Positions 1 to 8,302 of a stretch of DNA of 8,577 nucleotides are shown one piece after another. The stretch's first letter is position 1; each line of letters begins with the position of its first letter. Origin of the DNA: Pseudomonadota bacterium (GTDB taxonomy: Bacteria > Pseudomonadota > Gammaproteobacteria > Burkholderiales > Gallionellaceae); contig JAJZUH010000001.1 of assembly GCA_021847165.1 (NCBI GenBank), positions 20,230 through 28,806 of the forward strand, given 5' to 3'. A model generated the notes under the pieces. That model was given only the letters and a program-made list of their open reading frames with translations, made no database searches and was not told the origin of the DNA. The position numbers and the translations under genes were made by a program.

Positions 1-1333
<1,333 letters not shown>

Positions 1334-1384
1334 CGATGCACCTTGAACTCTGAAGTCACGTTCCAGACGGGCTGGACAAGGCGC

Positions 1385-1395
1385 GCATCATACCA
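1385..1395 (-). promoter_or_regulatory. Candidate extended -10 promoter for alaS
   Basis: In the recX-alaS gap the minus strand reads TGG followed by TATGAT (-10 at 1387-1392). This is an extended -10 element with five of six matches to TATAAT. No good -35 box lies 16-18 bases upstream, as expected for an extended -10 promoter. Transcription would start near 1380 and give a leader of about 47 bases. A small hairpin, TCCAG/CTGGA (1362-1376), lies in that leader. AlaRS of E. coli is known to bind a palindrome at its own promoter, but I see no evidence of the same control here. Confidence 0.35.
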
Positions 1396-1420
1396 TCTGG
1401 CGCCGCCGTTCGGCGCATCG

Positions 1421-1927
1421 TCAGTCCTCGCCCGCCTCCGCCCCGGAGGCCTGTTTGAGTACCTTCAGCGTCACATCGATGGAAAACCCGCGCGATTGCA
1501 GAAAACGGATTTGCCGCGCCTTTTCCCTGGCGTCCAGCGGCAGCACACCGAACTTCCGCTGCCAGACTTCGCGGGCGGCCTCAAGTTCGGTTTCCTTCAA
1601 CTGAGGGATGGCGTCGGCGATGAGATTCTCGGCGATGCCTTTCTGGCGCAGTTCATGCGCGATGCGCTGGGTACCGAAGCGGCCGCGTTTGCTATCCACC
1701 AGCAACGTGGCTGCGCGCACGTCGGACAGCCAGTTTTTTTTCTCCAGCTCGTCCAGCACGGCCCCCAGGTCGTCGCCATCCTGCACATAGGGCAACAGCT
1801 TGCCGTGCAGTTCGGCACGGCTATGTTCGCGCCGCGCCAGATACCGCATGGCGCGGACGCGCAGGCTGAGTTCAGGCTTCTTCTGCGACTTCACTTGTAC
1901 CCAGTGCGGCGACACCGACCGCCGCAC
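1421..1927 (-). CDS. recX: Regulatory protein RecX (RecA inhibitor)
   Basis: RecX binds RecA filaments and limits their extension and ATPase activity, so it tempers recombination and the SOS response. The frame gives 168 residues from a GTG at 1927, close to the 166 of E. coli RecX. The family signature is clear: LSLRVRAMRYLARREHSRAE, then YVQDGDDLGAVLDELEKKNWLSDVRAA, RFGTQRIAHELRQKGI, and a third helical unit ending WQRKFGVLPLDAREKARQIR and FLQSRGFSIDVTLKVL. This is the usual set of tandem three-helix repeats. The start is uncertain. GTG 1927 has AAGG only three bases upstream. An in-frame GTG at 1894 (157 residues, MKSQKKPELSL) begins nearer to where homologues usually begin but has only a weak GGG. 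The gene lies 93 bases after recA, and two hairpins in that gap may reduce its expression. Confidence 0.95.
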   Translation of the reverse strand: MRRSVSPHWVQVKSQKKPELSLRVRAMRYLARREHSRAELHGKLLPYVQDGDDLGAVLDELEKKNWLSDVRAATLLVDSKRGRFGTQRIAHELRQKGIAENLIADAIPQLKETELEAAREVWQRKFGVLPLDAREKARQIRFLQSRGFSIDVTLKVLKQASGAEAGED

Positions 1928-1949
1928 GCACCTTGTTTTGGTTTCGGCC

Positions 1950-1965
1950 GGCGGTTTTGGCCGCC
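1950..1965 (-). other. Second stem-loop in recA-recX gap
   Basis: On the minus strand GGCGG and CCGCC form a 5-bp all-GC stem around the loop CCAAAA. An overlapping alternative pairs CGGCC with GGCCG. No run of T follows, so it is not a standard intrinsic terminator. It lies about 20 bases before the recX start and may act as a pause site, a partial terminator or a block to 3' exonucleases. Confidence 0.5.
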
Positions 1966-1967
1966 TT

Positions 1968-1988
1968 CACATGCGCTCCGCGCATATG
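1968..1988 (-). other. Strong stem-loop downstream of recA
   Basis: On the minus strand CATATGCGC and GCGCATGTG pair over 9 bp (one T-G wobble) around the three-base loop GGA, starting 33 bases after the recA stop codon. It has no T-run. In E. coli a leaky terminator between recA and recX keeps RecX low. This hairpin sits in the equivalent place and could have the same effect or could stabilise the recA mRNA 3' end. The role is inferred; the pairing is seen directly. Confidence 0.6.
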
Positions 1989-2020
1989 AGCCTGCACCGA
2001 AATCGCGTCCATGCCAGTCA

Positions 2021-3043
2021 TCACTCCTCGGTCATCGCCGGCGCAGCCAACGAGGTGACACCAACTGCTTCACGGACACGATTTTCGATCTCCGCGGCGA
2101 CGTCCGGGTTGCTCTTGAGAAACTCGCGCGCATTGTCCTTGCCCTGGCCGATCTTCTCGCCGTTATAGGCATACCAGGCACCAGATTTCTCGACGATCTT
2201 GTGCAGCACGCCCAGTTCGATGATCTCTCCCTCGCGCGAGATGCCTTCGCCGTAGAGGATGTCGAAGTTGGCCTCCTTGAACGGCGGCGCGACCTTGTTC
2301 TTGACCACTTTGACGCGGGTCTCGTTGCCGATGACTTCGTCGCCTTTCTTGATCGCGCCGGTACGACGGATATCCATGCGCACGGAAGCATAGAATTTGA
2401 GCGCATTGCCGCCGGTAGTGGTTTCGGGGTTGCCGAACATTACGCCGATCTTCATGCGAATCTGGTTGATAAAGATGACCATGGTATTGGAGCGGTTGAT
2501 GTTGGCCGTCAGCTTGCGCAGAGCCTGCGACATCAGGCGCGCATGCAGGCCCATCTGCGCATCGCCCATCTCGCCTTCGATCTCGGCCTTCGGCGTCAGC
2601 GCAGCGACGGAATCCACCACCACCACGTCCACCGAACCGGAGCGCACCAGCATGTCGACGATCTCCAGCGCCTGTTCGCCGTTATCCGGCTGCGAAATGA
2701 GCAAGTCTTCCACTTTCACGCCCAGCTTCTTGGCGTAGCCGGGGTCAAGCGCGTGCTCGGCATCAATGAAAGCCGCAGTGCCCCCCATTTTCTGCATTTC
2801 GGCGATGACTTGCAGCGTCAGCGTGGTCTTGCCGGACGACTCCGGACCGTAGATCTCGATGACGCGACCGCGCGGCAAGCCGCCCACGCCCAGCGCGATA
2901 TCCAGGCCGAGCGATCCGGTCGAAACGACCTGGATGTCCTTGCCCACGTCGCTTTCGCCCAAACGCATGATGGAGCCCTTGCCGAACTGTTTTTCGATCT
3001 GGCTCAGTGCCGCTGCGAGTGCCTTGCTCTTGTTGTCATCCAT
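2021..3043 (-). CDS. recA: Recombinase RecA
   Basis: RecA forms ATP-dependent filaments on single-stranded DNA, catalyses homologous pairing and strand exchange, and triggers LexA self-cleavage in the SOS response. The 340-residue length is normal. Visible elements in order: an N-terminal helix and linker (about 1-33), Walker A GPESSGKT at 66-73, the catalytic glutamate in FIDAEHALD (E96), Walker B in [10 protein letters not shown] (about 140-149), loop L1 at [11 protein letters not shown] (about 156-166), the NQIR switch (Q194) and loop L2 through [15 protein letters not shown], then the C-terminal domain with a short acidic tail MTEE. AGAGGAG about six bases before the ATG is a strong ribosome binding site. 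It lies 85 bases after pncC with a candidate promoter in that gap, and recX follows. The sequence is complete with no anomaly. Confidence 0.99.
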   Translation of the reverse strand: MDDNKSKALAAALSQIEKQFGKGSIMRLGESDVGKDIQVVSTGSLGLDIALGVGGLPRGRVIEIYGPESSGKTTLTLQVIAEMQKMGGTAAFIDAEHALDPGYAKKLGVKVEDLLISQPDNGEQALEIVDMLVRSGSVDVVVVDSVAALTPKAEIEGEMGDAQMGLHARLMSQALRKLTANINRSNTMVIFINQIRMKIGVMFGNPETTTGGNALKFYASVRMDIRRTGAIKKGDEVIGNETRVKVVKNKVAPPFKEANFDILYGEGISREGEIIELGVLHKIVEKSGAWYAYNGEKIGQGKDNAREFLKSNPDVAAEIENRVREAVGVTSLAAPAMTEE

Positions 3044-3074
3044 GATTGCTCCTCTTTCAGAAAATTCGACGGGA

Positions 3075-3106
3075 CGGATTGTGGCACAACAATCCGGCGT
3101 TGTACA
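3075..3106 (-). promoter_or_regulatory. Candidate recA promoter with overlapping 8-bp inverted repeat
   Basis: On the minus strand TGTACA (3106-3101; four of six matches to TTGACA) is followed after 17 bases by CACAAT (3083-3078; four of six matches to TATAAT), which is preceded by TGC as an extended -10. Transcription would start near 3071, giving a leader of about 28 bases that ends in the strong ribosome binding site. A perfect inverted repeat, CGGATTGT-6 nt-ACAATCCG (3075-3096), covers the -10 and part of the spacer, where a repressor would block RNA polymerase. I find no CTGT-N8-ACAG LexA box in this gap. The repeat is certain; the promoter assignment and any operator role are inferred. 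Confidence 0.45.
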
Positions 3107-3128
3107 GAACGTTCGTTCTCTTTCCTGA

Positions 3129-3620
3129 TCAGGCTATTTTTGTCTTATTGTTCAAAATGTTAATCAAGCCTTGCAGGGCGATGCGCACCGCTTTCACGCG
3201 AATCGCATCGCGGTCGCCGGCGAGATGATGGCAGGCGGTACGTACCCCGTCGTCGGTAGCCCATGCAAACCACACCGTCCCGACCGGCTTTTCCGGCGTG
3301 CCGCCGGTGGGCCCCGCGATGCCGCTCACGGATACCGATATCTGGGCCTGGCTGTATTGCAAGGCGCCTGCCGCCATTTCTCGCACCGTCGCTTCGCTGA
3401 CCGCACCATGGCGCGCAATCGTTTCGGGCGAGACCCCCAGCATCTCTTCTTTTGCCACGTTGGAATAGGTCACGAAACCCCGGTCGAACCAGGCCGAACT
3501 GCCCGAAATCCGGGTGATAGCCTGCGCGATACCGCCGCCCGTGCAGGACTCCGCCGTCGCCAGCATCATGCCTTGCGCCCTGAGCGCCACCCCGGCCTGT
3601 TTGGCCAGCCTTGCGCTCAT
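3129..3620 (-). CDS. pncC: Nicotinamide-nucleotide amidase (CinA C-terminal type)
   Basis: PncC deamidates nicotinamide mononucleotide to nicotinic acid mononucleotide, recycling the NMN left by DNA ligase and other NAD-consuming enzymes. The 163-residue product is a stand-alone CinA C-terminal domain; the N-terminal MoCF-like domain of full CinA is absent, as is usual for the short PncC form. The conserved nucleophile motif AESCTGG is at residues 23-29 (Ser25), followed by [23 protein letters not shown] (71-76), and [20 protein letters not shown] (100-119). The ATG at 3620 overlaps the metZ stop codon as ATGA, and there is no clear ribosome binding site, so translation is probably coupled to metZ. 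The frame stays open upstream of this ATG, but that part lies out of frame within metZ and is not coding. pncC/cinA next to recA is a common arrangement. It is probably carried on the SAM-controlled paiB-metZ transcript. Confidence 0.95.
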   Translation of the reverse strand: MSARLAKQAGVALRAQGMMLATAESCTGGGIAQAITRISGSSAWFDRGFVTYSNVAKEEMLGVSPETIARHGAVSEATVREMAAGALQYSQAQISVSVSGIAGPTGGTPEKPVGTVWFAWATDDGVRTACHHLAGDRDAIRVKAVRIALQGLINILNNKTKIA

Positions 3621-4786
3621 AGCCCGCGCGCCAGGTCGTTCTGGATGTCGACCACCGCTTCCAGGCCGACTGCAATGCGGATCAGGCCGTCGCCGATGCC
3701 CGCAGCCGCGCGCGCTTCCGGCGAGATGCGCGCATGGGTGGTGGTGGCCGGATGCGTGATGGTGGATTTGGTATCGCCCAGATTCGCGGTAATGGAGAGC
3801 AGCCGGGTGCTGTCGATCACTCGCCATGCAGCCGCCTTGCCCCCCTTCACTTCGAATGCCACGATGCCACCGCCGGTCTTCTGCTGCTTCAGCGCCAGCG
3901 CATGCTGCGGGTGCGACGGCAAACCGGGGTAGAACACGCGCGCCACGTTGGGCTGCTGCTCCAGCCATTGCGCCAGCTGCAATGCATTGGCGCTGTGCGC
4001 TTCCATGCGCAGCTTGAGCGTCTCGATGCCTTTCAGGAACACCCACGCATTGAACGCGCTCATGGTGGGGCCGGTGGTGCGCAGGAAACCATACACCGGC
4101 TCCATCAGTTTCCTGCTGCCCAGCACCGCGCCGCCCAGCACACGCCCCTGCCCGTCGATGTATTTGGTGGCGGAATGGATCACGATGTCAGCCCCCAGCT
4201 CCAGCGGACGCTGCAGGATGGGGGTACAGAAACAGTTATCGACCGCCAGCGGCGCGCCGCATGCCTTTGCCACGGCGGCAATGGCCGCGATGTCGGACAC
4301 TTCGGTAAGCGGATTGGATGGCGTCTCCAGGAAGAACAACTTCGTGTTCGGACGCACCGCCGCCTGCCACTCGCGCACATCGGTGGCGGAAACGAAAGTC
4401 GTCTCCACGCCGAACTTCTTCAGCACGGTGTTGAACAGGTTCACCGTCGAGCCGAAGATGCTCTGCGACGCGATGACGTGGTCGCCCGCTTTCAGCAGGC
4501 CCATGCAGCAGGCCAGGATAGCGGACATGCCGGATGCCGTGGCCACGCATTGCTCGGCGCCCTCCAGCGCAGCCAGGCGCTGCTCGAACATGGTGACGGT
4601 GGGATTGGTGAAACGCGAATAGATGTTGCCCGGTTCCTCGCCGATGAAGCGTCTGGACGCCTGTTCCGCACTGTCGAAGGTGAAACTGGAGGTCAGGAAC
4701 AAGGCCTCGCTGTGTTCATGGAACTGGCTTTGTACGCCGCCTGCGCGCAATGCCAGGGTTTCTGGCTGGTAATTTTCTTCCGACAT
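3617..4786 (-). CDS. metZ: O-succinylhomoserine sulfhydrylase
   Basis: PLP-dependent enzyme of the Cys/Met metabolism family that makes homocysteine directly from O-succinylhomoserine and sulfide, bypassing cystathionine. The 389-residue length fits the family. Key parts: YSRFTNPTV (56-64; Tyr and Arg contact the PLP phosphate of the neighbouring subunit), ATASGMSAI (82-90), LETPSNP (153-159), VDNCF with the PLP-ring aspartate D183, SATKYIDGQGRVLGGAVLG with the Schiff-base lysine K208, and the C-terminal block SITANLGDTKSTITHPATTTH. The ending RISVGLE-type motif appears as RIAVGLEAVVDIQNDL. MetZ is separated from MetB/MetC-type enzymes mainly by these family-specific blocks and by the purF-metZ neighbourhood known from Pseudomonas and others. 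The ribosome binding site AAAGGA overlaps the end of paiB, and the gap is 2 bases. Upstream lies a SAM-II-like leader, as expected for a methionine-pathway gene. Confidence 0.95.
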   Translation of the reverse strand: MSEENYQPETLALRAGGVQSQFHEHSEALFLTSSFTFDSAEQASRRFIGEEPGNIYSRFTNPTVTMFEQRLAALEGAEQCVATASGMSAILACCMGLLKAGDHVIASQSIFGSTVNLFNTVLKKFGVETTFVSATDVREWQAAVRPNTKLFFLETPSNPLTEVSDIAAIAAVAKACGAPLAVDNCFCTPILQRPLELGADIVIHSATKYIDGQGRVLGGAVLGSRKLMEPVYGFLRTTGPTMSAFNAWVFLKGIETLKLRMEAHSANALQLAQWLEQQPNVARVFYPGLPSHPQHALALKQQKTGGGIVAFEVKGGKAAAWRVIDSTRLLSITANLGDTKSTITHPATTTHARISPEARAAAGIGDGLIRIAVGLEAVVDIQNDLARGL

Positions 4787-4788
4787 TT

Positions 4789-5409
4789 TTATTTCCTTTC
4801 TAGATCCTGGCTCATCCTGTGAGCGATTTCCTTGCCGTGCGCGCTTTGCGACAGTTGCGCGATCACGTTGCGCCTGTCCTGCTCCGAGCGATTCTGGCTC
4901 AGCTTGAATTTGCCTTCGATACGCCCAAGCCTGATCTCGAAGCCCACAATGCCGCCCAGCATGCCATCCCGCATGGACCGGGACAACTGAAGTTTCCAGG
5001 GCGGATCGAATGCCTGCTCATGCTCATCCACCAATTGGTGCAGGGTGCGCGCCAATTCATCTTGCGGCAGGATGCGTGCCGGGCCATAGGCGTGAACGGC
5101 CATGAAATTCCAGGTCGGCACCACCATCGGGTTGGGTTCATACCATGCCGGCGACACGTAGGCATGCGGCCCCTGGAACATCGCCAGCGCCTCGGCTCCC
5201 GTCGTCAGGGCTTGCCATTGCGGATTGCCGCGTGCCATATGCCCGAGCAGGGCGCCATATGGCCCGATGCCGGCATCCAGAAACATCGGCAGATGGCTGG
5301 CGAACGGTACGCCGTTATGCTGGGTAACCAGCGTGGCAAAACTGTACTCGCGCATGAACGCATGCAGCGCGGACAGGTTGGTTTCGGCAAAATGCTCAGG
5401 AACATACAT
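4789..5409 (-). CDS. PaiB-family FMN-binding protein
   Basis: A 206-residue protein of the FMN_bind_2 / PaiB family (flavin-binding split-barrel fold, related to pyridoxamine-phosphate oxidase-like proteins). Family landmarks: MYVPEHF at the N-terminus, ASHLPMFLD (37-45), GHMARGNPQW (56-65), FQGPHAYVSPAWY (78-90), VPTWNFMAVHAYG (97-109), and IVGFEIRLGRIEGKFKLSQNR (154-174). Bacillus PaiB was described as a negative transcriptional regulator of sporulation and protease genes. No DNA-binding helix-turn-helix is obvious here, and most family members have no tested function, so I give no symbol and no specific reaction. The ATG at 5409 has GGGGGTG about six bases upstream. The gene is the first after the SAM-II-like leader and terminator and runs into metZ with a 2-base gap, so it should be co-regulated with methionine synthesis. 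In relatives purF and metZ are usually adjacent, so paiB looks like an insertion into that pair. Confidence 0.9.
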   Translation of the reverse strand: MYVPEHFAETNLSALHAFMREYSFATLVTQHNGVPFASHLPMFLDAGIGPYGALLGHMARGNPQWQALTTGAEALAMFQGPHAYVSPAWYEPNPMVVPTWNFMAVHAYGPARILPQDELARTLHQLVDEHEQAFDPPWKLQLSRSMRDGMLGGIVGFEIRLGRIEGKFKLSQNRSEQDRRNVIAQLSQSAHGKEIAHRMSQDLERK

Positions 5410-5420
5410 ACCGCACCCCC

Positions 5421-5460
5421 AAGAAAAAACCCGGAAAGCTTAGCGCTAAACCGGGTTTCC
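5421..5460 (-). terminator. Intrinsic terminator in the paiB-metZ leader (also downstream of purF)
   Basis: On the minus strand AAACCCGG (5458-5451) pairs perfectly with CCGGGTTT (5434-5427), and the outer G residues can wobble with T. The 16-base loop holds a small inner hairpin, AGC/GCT. The 3' arm runs straight into TTTTTTCTT (5429-5421), a classic T-run. It ends about 11 bases before the paiB ATG, which leaves no room for a promoter between it and the gene. It must therefore act on any transcript that reaches paiB, whether it starts in the leader or reads through from purF. That makes it a regulated terminator, probably governed by the riboswitch just upstream. Confidence 0.88.
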
Positions 5461-5471
5461 CTCGCTTTAGC
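5445..5471 (-). promoter_or_regulatory. Candidate antiterminator hairpin
   Basis: On the minus strand GCTAAA (5471-5466), the conserved 3' end of the aptamer, can pair perfectly with TTTAGC (5450-5445) in the terminator loop. Inside, GGG (5461-5459) pairs with CCC (5455-5453) over the loop AAA, with a 4 by 2 internal loop between the two helices. This structure uses CCC of the terminator's 5' arm, so it excludes the terminator. It also uses GCTAAA of the aptamer, so it excludes the SAM-bound fold. This is the arrangement expected of an off-switch. The pairings are seen; their energies and kinetics are not computed. Confidence 0.55.
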
Positions 5472-5516
5472 TGTATTTGTAACGCGCCCGCAAGCTGTTC
5501 CTCAAATCGGCGCAGA
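5459..5516 (-). promoter_or_regulatory. SAM-II (SAM-alpha) riboswitch
   Basis: Leader RNA element expected to bind S-adenosylmethionine. On the minus strand GCGCC (5513-5509) pairs with GGCGC (5488-5484), extended by a U-G pair, to form P1. The loop holds the conserved GATTTGA (5508-5502) and GCTTGC (5495-5490). After P1 comes GTTACAAATACAGCTAAA (5483-5466), which matches the conserved tail of the class almost base for base, ending in the hallmark GCUAAA. AGCU in the loop (5496-5493) can pair with AGCU in the tail (5472-5469) as the likely pseudoknot helix P2. I compared this from memory with the metX-type SAM-II RNA of known structure and with the alphaproteobacterial consensus. The position before a metZ operon agrees with known targets of the class (metA, metX, metZ). 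A terminator follows at once, so control is probably by transcription termination when SAM is plentiful. Confidence 0.85.
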
Positions 5517-5519
5517 CGG

Positions 5520-5549
5520 AAAGTAACACCCTCCGCCGCAAAGTGTCAA
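5520..5549 (-). promoter_or_regulatory. Promoter of the riboswitch-paiB-metZ-pncC transcript
   Basis: Eleven bases after the purF stop codon the minus strand has a perfect -35 box TTGACA (5549-5544). After an 18-base spacer comes TACTTT (5525-5520), preceded by TGT as an extended -10. The -10 is weak (three of six), but the -35 and TG motif compensate. Transcription would begin near 5514-5511, exactly at the first base pairs of riboswitch stem P1. This gives an aptamer at the 5' end of the RNA and a leader of about 105 bases. Confidence 0.6.
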
Positions 5550-5559
5550 CGCGTCACCG

Positions 5560-7086
<1,527 letters not shown>

Positions 7087-7120
7087 ATTCGTTTATGCTT
7101 CCCAGTTGAAGTTGATCTGT

Positions 7121-7600
7121 CTATTTGTGCGCCGCATCTTCCGGCAAATAGTCTTTGGCGTATAGCGCCAGCTCCTGCAACGGCTTGCTGGTCAGCGCAT
7201 TGCGCCAGAACGGCAACTGCGGCAGGTCGGTCAATCCGCCCAGCCATACCAGCGCGATCACCACCAGGCCGCCGCGCAACATGCCGAAGATCGCGCCGAA
7301 CTTGCCGTCCATCCCCGACAAGCCCGCGAACTTCGCCAATCTTGCCAGGAACCATGCGAACAGGGCACCCACGATCAGCGTCACGATGAACAATGCCGCA
7401 AACGCCGCAGCCGACCGGATGTTATCCGCCCCCACCGCCGGCGGCACATACGGTAAAGCCTGTGCCGAATAGGTATGCGCCACGATGTAGGCAGCCAGCC
7501 AGCCGATCAGCGAGAACAATTCGTACATGAAACCGCGCCACCAGCCCACCACTGCGGAAAGCACGATGATCGCAATGACCGCGTAATCGAACGACGTCAC
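7121..7600 (-). CDS. cvpA: CvpA family inner-membrane protein
   Basis: A 159-residue membrane protein of the CvpA (colicin V production) family. The E. coli homologue is needed for colicin V export and lies before purF; its basic function is still unclear. Four hydrophobic segments are visible at about residues 5-21, 28-46, 64-90 and 105-124. Between them lie the family landmarks YAVIAIIVLSAVVGWWRG, the charged turn after the third helix (ARLAKFAGLSGMDGKFGAIFG) and the fourth helix starting LRGGLVVIALVW. The start is a GTG at 7600 with AAGGT about eight bases upstream, overlapping the dedD stop codon. The gap from dedD is 9 bases and to purF 34 bases, so all are probably one operon. The dedD-cvpA-purF order is the same as in E. 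coli and Pseudomonas. Confidence 0.95.
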   Translation of the reverse strand: MTSFDYAVIAIIVLSAVVGWWRGFMYELFSLIGWLAAYIVAHTYSAQALPYVPPAVGADNIRSAAAFAALFIVTLIVGALFAWFLARLAKFAGLSGMDGKFGAIFGMLRGGLVVIALVWLGGLTDLPQLPFWRNALTSKPLQELALYAKDYLPEDAAHK

Positions 7601-7609
7601 AAACGAACC

Positions 7610-8284
7610 TTATTCGAGGTTGACCACGTTGGAATGCGTTCCCTGCGTTTCCAGCCTGTGCTGTATCTTTTCCGCTGCTTCGCGCGTCGGATAACCGCCT
7701 ATGCGTACACGCACCACGCTGCCCGCCTTTTCGGTATAGGCGTGATAACCCTGCTTGCTCAGCCTGGCCTGCAGGCCCTTGGCCGTATCGGCATTGGAAA
7801 ACGCGCCTACCTGCACCGCCCAGCCCGACTTCGGCACTGCCGCAGCCTTGGCGGACGGCTTGCTCTCGAGCTTCGGATTGGCTGCCGGTTTGGCCTTGGG
7901 TTCCGCTTTCACTTCCGGCTTGGGCTTCTTCACCGCCGGTGCCGAGGCAGCCGGTTTTTCGGCAGCGGGTTTCTCGGCGACCGCAGGTGTCAGCACGGCC
8001 GGCGCACTGGTCGCCACTGTCGCACTGGCTGCTACTGGAGTGGCGGCAACTGCAGAAGCCATCTTGTCCAGTTCCGGCAAATCGATCTTGGGCTGGAACT
8101 CGCCGGCACTGTCCTTGTTGGGGATGCGCAGCTCAATGTCATTGCCGGCAGAGGGCGCCGGCTCCTTATCGAATACCACCGGCAGCAGGATCACCACCAC
8201 CAAGACCAGCGCCACCGCACCGATCAAACGGCGCCTGGTCTGCCGCATCAAACTGGATTCTTCTTCTGTCGTCTGTTTTGCCAT
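7610..8284 (-). CDS. dedD: SPOR domain protein, DedD-like
   Basis: Inner-membrane cell-division protein whose C-terminal SPOR domain binds denuded peptidoglycan at the septum. The 224-residue product has a short cytoplasmic N-terminus with RRR (17-19), one transmembrane helix (about 20-37, AVALVLVVVILLPVVF), and a periplasmic linker (about 40-150) very rich in Ala, Pro and Lys with loose repeats such as AEKPAAEKPA and KPKPEVKAEPKAKP. The SPOR domain runs from about 153 to the end (GWAVQVGAFSNADTAKGLQ, VVRVRIGGYPTREAAEKI). The assignment as DedD, rather than another SPOR protein, rests on topology and on the folC-dedD-cvpA-purF order. The ATG at 8284 lies 18 bases after folC; GGGTAA about seven bases upstream is a modest ribosome binding site. 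The linker's simple composition is typical and not evidence of transfer. Confidence 0.93.
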   Translation of the reverse strand: MAKQTTEEESSLMRQTRRRLIGAVALVLVVVILLPVVFDKEPAPSAGNDIELRIPNKDSAGEFQPKIDLPELDKMASAVAATPVAASATVATSAPAVLTPAVAEKPAAEKPAASAPAVKKPKPEVKAEPKAKPAANPKLESKPSAKAAAVPKSGWAVQVGAFSNADTAKGLQARLSKQGYHAYTEKAGSVVRVRIGGYPTREAAEKIQHRLETQGTHSNVVNLE

Positions 8285-8302
8285 TCCGCTTTACCCGGAA
8301 GA

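Noticed and set aside
3107..3118. GAACGTTC with an adjacent GTTC near the recA promoter, considered as an SOS box
   Set aside because: The half-sites are not spaced as in the Gram-positive box (CGAAC-N4-GTTCG) or the alphaproteobacterial box (GTTC-N7-GTTC), so no LexA assignment is made.
3621..4046. Upstream extension of the pncC frame to give a 305-residue protein
   Set aside because: The extra part overlaps metZ in another frame and its composition (Arg, Gly, His rich) is non-coding in character. The ATGA overlap start at 3620 gives the expected short PncC.
3734..4822. Plus-strand open frame of 362 codons opposite metZ
   Set aside because: Antisense shadow of metZ, with no known domain and no convincing ribosome binding site considered.
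5421..5460. The hairpin as a plain purF terminator only
   Set aside because: A promoter and an aptamer lie between purF and the hairpin and there is no room for a promoter after it, so it must lie in the paiB-metZ leader. It may still stop purF read-through.
7860..8160. Repetitive Ala/Pro/Lys coding stretch, considered as a repeat element
   Set aside because: It is the ordinary low-complexity periplasmic linker of a SPOR-domain protein; the DNA repeats are irregular.
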